64,000 bases of DNA, taken from assembly GCF_900963305.1 (NCBI RefSeq), contig NC_042520.1, positions 7,288,170 through 7,352,169 of the forward strand, written 5' to 3'. Under the pieces are notes generated by a model. It did no database searches. It saw nothing but the letters and a program-made list of their open reading frames with translations, and was not told the origin of the DNA. Position 1 is the stretch's first letter. Each line of letters begins with the position of its first letter. A program made the translations under genes and the position numbers. Below, piece after piece: positions 60,885 through 64,000 of this stretch. Source of the stretch: Echeneis naucrates (taxonomy: Eukaryota; Chordata; Actinopteri; Carangiformes; Echeneidae).

Positions 60885-63800
60885 GTGAGTGATGATGAGG
60901 TTTCTTCCTCTTCTTCAAATTTTAGCGCAATATAAGTATTTTTTTGGGACTGGTAACAGACAGGACAGGACAGACAGGTTGGTAGGTAGGTCAGGATAAT
61001 GTGCACCTTTGGATCAATTGTAGCGCTTTCATTAGCGCTCTTGACATATTGAGTTTCTCTTAAGGGAGCTTAAATCTGTCATACAAGTTGATGTTTGCGT
61101 ATGTGTCTTCTTCTCAAGTTAACTTCTCCGAACTCAACTGTTCATCTAATACTTTTCAAATAAATCATCAGCAGTATTCTGATTAATATGATGAAAAACA
61201 TTTTCCTTCAACTCTGAGACATTTCTTGACACCTTGTCAGATCAAAAAATAGGTTTGAGCTCTTGCCATTTCCAAATTTAATAATGTAGTTCCATAATCA
61301 CATTTGTCTGCTTGCTATTTTATTCCAATATTGACTTTTTGCCTTATATGGTGTTTTGAAGCAAGGGCGGGAACAGTGTTTTGCAAGCTCCAAGACCAAG
61401 CCCGCATGTATTTCTGCTGCTGTAGTAATCAGTAAATAAACATGTTGGTTTGGCTCTATGATAACTTTTCAGACTTGTAGTCTTGTAATGTTAAGGTCCA
61501 GATTGCCTTTAGTTCAGTTTAAAGGGAAGTTTAAATATTTCCTCTTTTACGCTTTTATTAGCAGACCTTTTCTAACGTCTTTTTTTTCCTCAATCAACCA
61601 GTTTAATGACTCTTGTCTCTACTGTTGAGAATGTGTTTCTAAAAGTTGCTCAGTGCAGTAGAGATAAATGCACGCTTCCTGTTTCACCAGAAATCTACCC
61701 AGAACTGTGTGGGCCACAGAAAAAATGTGCACATACTACTTGTCAGAATAAACAACATTATCATTTCAGCAACATCCACATTTCTCACCCACTTTCTAGT
61801 GAATCTGTCTTCAAATACTGCTACATTATACACCGCGCAGCTTTGTAGATATCTTAGGAAAATCCTGGACTAGTGCAGGCCTCACATTTTCATCCAACTT
61901 TGGTCAGACTTTTTTATTCAGTTATATGCAAAATACCTACGCCTGCATTTGTTTCATCTGTTTGGCATTCAGAATTGATTTTGTTGATGTAATGCCTGAT
62001 GTAATTTTCACTTGGGGCCCAAGACGGGCAAGAACTGAGAACAGATTATTTCAGAGAAACCAGATAGATAACTCTCCAGTAAACTAGATCAGTTACTGAA
62101 CTATTATTAGGTGGGGATCAATTGGCCTTGGGCTCGAAGAGCGAATTCATTGTCTTTTTTTATTTGTATTGAATACCTGTTTTAGCATCAGCACATGACT
62201 TGATGCTAAAGTGAAAGACCCTTTTGTACTCAGCACACGAGTTTATGTTTGGCCTTACTTTGACATGACACTTTATGCCCACCCTGATTTGGATTGTAAA
62301 TGAAGCCCTCGGGCCCTAGAGGATAAAGTCATACTGTTGTGCCTGTTTAGTTAGGTCCTGTACACGTCTCATTCGGAGCACACAGAAGTTGATGAAGAGA
62401 AGGAGGGTTGTTGGGGAGGGGTGGACAGTAGTCTCAGGTTGGCTCCTCTTTCAATACAAAGTCAACAAGTCTTAGCCTGTAATTAGATCATTAAGCTTGG
62501 GTAAGATGACGGAGGCGTTGCAATGGTGAGGAATAGGAGTTGAGGAGGAGCTCAATACTACAGCCGCAGCATGTCAACATGTATAATTGTTAAGTATGTA
62601 AGATGGATAATTTATTCAGTGTCATACCTCATGAGACGAAACTCAGAAGCAACAATGTATGGTTAGTTACAAACTTGTCTTTATGGCTTGAGTAGAATAA
62701 ACATAGTCAACTTGAGGTTCATATGGTCGTGTACAAACTGTTGACTAGCTCAAGAAAAAGGATCAGAAACCTTTCTCTTTGTACATGTCACGTCTGTTGG
62801 CAGCAACACAATAAATATTGTGCATTTCTGTCAACTTATCAGTGTACTGACGCAAAGTCAGTTGCAACAACCTATGCCGTTCAATATATTAATTCTTTTT
62901 TCTTTTCTATTTTTTACAGATTAATGTGAACAAATTTACTTGAGGTGTCAGTTTAACCATTGATCGCCCCTGACTAATTGACAGCTTTATTGAGGGGATG
63001 CAGAAAAACTGTTGACTCTGTGTGAATAAACTGATAAACATCTTGGTTACCCATGGTTGTTATCTTTTATTAAGCCTGGCTGGAAAATTCAAATATAAAA
63101 AAGCAGAGTCAGAGCTCCTGTCCTGCCTTGACGGTTTTCTTGACTATTGCGTATTACTCAAGGATGGCTTTGCATCACGTTTCTGTGCCAGTTTCTCCAT
63201 GTCTTCTTAATTTTCTCTGCATTCTCTTTTCTGAAGTGGGTGGAGCCTTAAAGGTCAGAGAAGTTAGCTTGCGATGCTAAATCAGAGGTGCTGTGACCAG
63301 CTAGGAAAATCTGGGCGGTGAAAGTTAATATGTAACACTCTCCCCTCTTAACGGTTACTGTCACACTGCATTGTATCTCGAGGGGATCCAAGACATAGCT
63401 ACAGTCAGCAGGTCAGAGCTCCATGTGAATACGTGTCCGTGTTCTGTAGTTACACTGAGGAAACCCTCCCTTGATAAATAATGTGAAATAGATTGAGCAA
63501 CTGTCTCTAATGTTGCAATTGTTTCATACTCAGAGCGTGCCGCGACTGGCAACCTGTTTCTCTTAAGTACACATCGAACCCGTGCTGTGATCATCACATG
63601 AACCAAAAAGATAGTGTGACTCTGTCTCAACCCAGACAACATTCATTTTAGCCCCTAAGAAGTATCTTGAAACTCAAGTTTCTTCTTGAGTTTTTGTCTT
63701 AAGACCTATTTCCTGAGAACTGTAAGTGGTGTAATGCTGGGGCTTTCAGTCATTGTAAAACCTGTTTCTACTTCTTGATAGCTTCGGCTGATTCTCATCA

Positions 63801-64000
63801 CGGACTTTTATATTGGAAGTGCCAGTACTTTGCTGCTTTTACTATACTCTGCATCTGCACAATTCCACATCCCTTAAATTTCTTGTGAAATAAATTTTTT
63901 TTTTTCACATGACCCAACAGCTTTAGAGAAGCTTGCCCAAGATGTGATCATCCAGCCCGTACCTGTTATTGCACTTTTTTGAGAGAGAGATTTCATAACA
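60885..64000. other. no recognised gene to the end of the window
   Basis: Probably intronic. It contains a small hairpin (AAACTCAAG/CTTGAGTTT near 63670-63693) and ordinary AT-rich DNA. Open frames of 60-93 residues look random in composition and resemble nothing known to me. Confidence 0.45.

Overview
The window is vertebrate nuclear DNA, almost certainly from a spiny-rayed (acanthomorph-type) teleost. It has GT-AG split genes with fish-length introns, and proteins that are clear orthologues of human genes. It also carries interspersed repeats common in fish genomes: a Tc1-like transposon remnant, two inverted copies of a 'gtgggaggaaaccc' repeat, and two other familiar teleost repeat remnants. 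No bacterial, viral, LTR or CRISPR feature was seen.

Layout. 1-3 kb: 3' flank and UTR of zbtb33. 3-6 kb: zbtb33/Kaiso (-). 6.9-9.8 kb: nkap (+). 10.9-11.4 kb: ndufa1 (-). 12.2-14.7 kb: upf3b (+). 16.1-17.9 kb: rpl39 (+), with an H/ACA snoRNA (SNORA69) in intron 2. 18.7-19.7 kb: sowahd (-). 20.5-22.7 kb: pttg1/securin (-). 24.7-39.4 kb: septin6 (+). 40-45.5 kb: nkrf (+). 46.5-49.6 kb: ube2a (-). 50.5 kb: tRNA-Glu(TTC). 51-64 kb: no recognised coding gene, but a GC-rich candidate first exon ending at 51,427 and a second promoter/first-exon-like segment at about 60.4-60.9 kb.

The block zbtb33-nkap-ndufa1-upf3b-rpl39-sowahd-septin6-nkrf-ube2a matches the gene order of human Xq24, with pttg1 (human 5q33) interposed. 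Human 5q31 carries the paralogues SEPTIN8-SOWAHA and UBE2B, so the arrangement looks like part of a vertebrate paralogon. The genes are mostly housekeeping: respiratory complex I, ribosome, nonsense-mediated decay, splicing/transcription, rRNA processing, ubiquitin conjugation, cytoskeleton and cell-cycle control. Three divergent pairs (zbtb33/nkap, ndufa1/upf3b, pttg1/septin6) are separated by 0.85-2.8 kb; the first two look like shared promoters.

Exon boundaries were derived by hand from splice sites, reading phase and recalled family sequences. In all ten genes the assembled coding lengths divide by three and end at a stop. Points most worth following up are: (a) SNORA69, whose 5' pocket complements 5.8S rRNA around U69; (b) securin with altered D-box and KEN-box motifs and a perfect 14-bp hairpin inside its coding sequence; (c) a possible in-frame upstream exon for nkrf, linked to the XRN2-binding domain question; and (d) the unassigned promoter-like exons in the last 13 kb.
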